Part shown: one piece after another, positions 44,682 to 45,213 of the stretch
How the letters are laid out: every line of letters starts with the position of its first letter
Position numbering within the stretch: the first letter of the stretch is position 1
Assembly (NCBI GenBank): GCA_958430865.1
Contig: CAUDNR010004203.1
Span: forward strand, 13,784 to 58,996
From: Entrophospora sp. SA101
Lineage: Eukaryota; Glomeromycota; Glomeromycetes; Entrophosporales; Entrophosporaceae
DNA length: 45,213 nucleotides
Direction: 5' to 3'
Translations under genes and position numbers: made by a program
Notes under the pieces: generated by a model
Told to the model about the DNA's origin: nothing
Seen by the model: only the letters and a program-made list of their open reading frames with translations
The model's database searches: none

Positions 44682-45213
44682 CTCTAAAAAAAATGTTCAT
44701 TGTGTTACAAATAAACAAAAAATAATTAGTGTAACATAAGAAAACGTACAGTCATACCTCGTTTATATTCAGGGCGCAAAATGTATATATATCAAGGCAA
44801 AATTGATTAGAAACTAATGTGATTACATTCTTGTGGCGACCAATCGGATTTTATGAGGCTCAAACTGCTGACCATTAAAAAGATTTTTTTAACAAGAGCC
44901 AAAATTTACTCTTTGTATAATAGAACATTCTGCCTTGACTGCTTCAACTTTGCCATCTTTTCTCAATCATTAAATTCCAATTTATCTGGGAAAGTTCTCT
45001 TTTTGTAAAAGGATCAATATTTTTGTTTGGTTCATTACCAAAGATTCATTCAACAGCTTCAAACATATTTAGAATAATGCCATTCTACCAACCAGAATAA
45101 ATTCATACACTTGCATCTTACAAGGTTCAATTGTATGACAAATATAACTCTTAATCATTTGCTCATGTCAATTTAATATTAATTAATATATTAATATCAC
45201 TGTTTTCAGCTGT
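44682..45213. other. Stretch upstream of Sua5 with a transposon-like terminus
   Basis: It includes the Sua5 promoter side. TA-CAGTCATACCTCGTT at 44749 resembles a pogo/Tigger end. Minus-strand pieces NIDPFTKRELSQINWNL (about 45030-44970) and DGKVEAVKAECSIIQR look coding but are frame-broken; they could be transposase remnants. No family was identified. Confidence 0.35.
44749..44770 (+). mobile_element. Orphan pogo/Tigger-like terminus
   Basis: CAGTCATACCTCGTT preceded by TA is nearly identical to the terminus at 19524 (18 of 19 bases including the flanking CGTA). Any right end lies beyond the window. Confidence 0.4.

Noticed and set aside
44404..44739. 111-residue plus-strand frame
   Set aside because: It is antisense to the N-terminal part of Sua5.
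1..45213. CRISPR arrays, bacterial operons and Shine-Dalgarno sites
   Set aside because: Introns, repeat content and gene types are eukaryotic; no regularly spaced repeat-spacer array was seen.

Overview
This window reads as an AT-rich nuclear scaffold from a fungus, most likely an arbuscular mycorrhizal fungus of the Rhizophagus/Glomeromycota type. That is an inference from four things: short AT-rich introns with GT/AG ends, proteins rich in Asn, Ser and His runs, a protein-kinase C-terminal tail of the kind that is hugely amplified in Rhizophagus, and many decayed transposons. Genes are sparse. Six look intact: a low-complexity two-exon gene (5668-6683 +), a small cysteine-motif two-exon gene (21976-22540 +), a six-exon arginase (28723-30177 -), a 943-residue F-box-like protein (31566-34397 +), a GIY-YIG nuclease fused to CCHC zinc knuckles (38390-38980 +) and Sua5 threonylcarbamoyl-AMP synthase (43464-44681 -).

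Layout. 1-419 is the frameshifted 3' end of a kinase-like gene. 322-5388 is a gene-poor block that recurs almost exactly at 23248-28314, just after a 10-N assembly gap. 5.6-6.7 kb holds the low-complexity gene. 7.0-10.7 kb (-) is a degraded importin-13-type karyopherin gene with an exact internal 1,491-bp tandem duplication. 10.9-20.7 kb is a transposon graveyard: a MITE, microsatellites, a diverged direct-repeat pair, two relics of one unrecognised protein family in opposite orientation, and the 3' end of a PIF1-type helicase. 21.9-22.6 kb holds the cysteine-motif gene. 28.7-34.4 kb carries arginase and the F-box-like gene, transcribed divergently. 34.8-35.6 kb (-) is a retrotransposon gag-like relic. 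38.4-39.0 kb is the nuclease gene. 39.9-43.1 kb holds three inverted-repeat elements, the last a GC-rich 1.48-kb foldback element with an 8-bp target duplication. Sua5 follows.

The genes do not form a pathway. Arginase (arginine to urea and ornithine) and Sua5 (first step of tRNA t6A synthesis) are ordinary metabolic genes embedded in repeat-rich DNA. The observations most worth a second look are the foldback element with its duplicated TATA-bearing core, the tandem-duplicated importin pseudogene, the GIY-YIG/zinc-knuckle fusion, the unrecognised relic family at 16.8-18.7 kb, and the 5-kb duplication bordering the gap, which may be an assembly artefact. All calls come from reading the sequence; no database search was possible.
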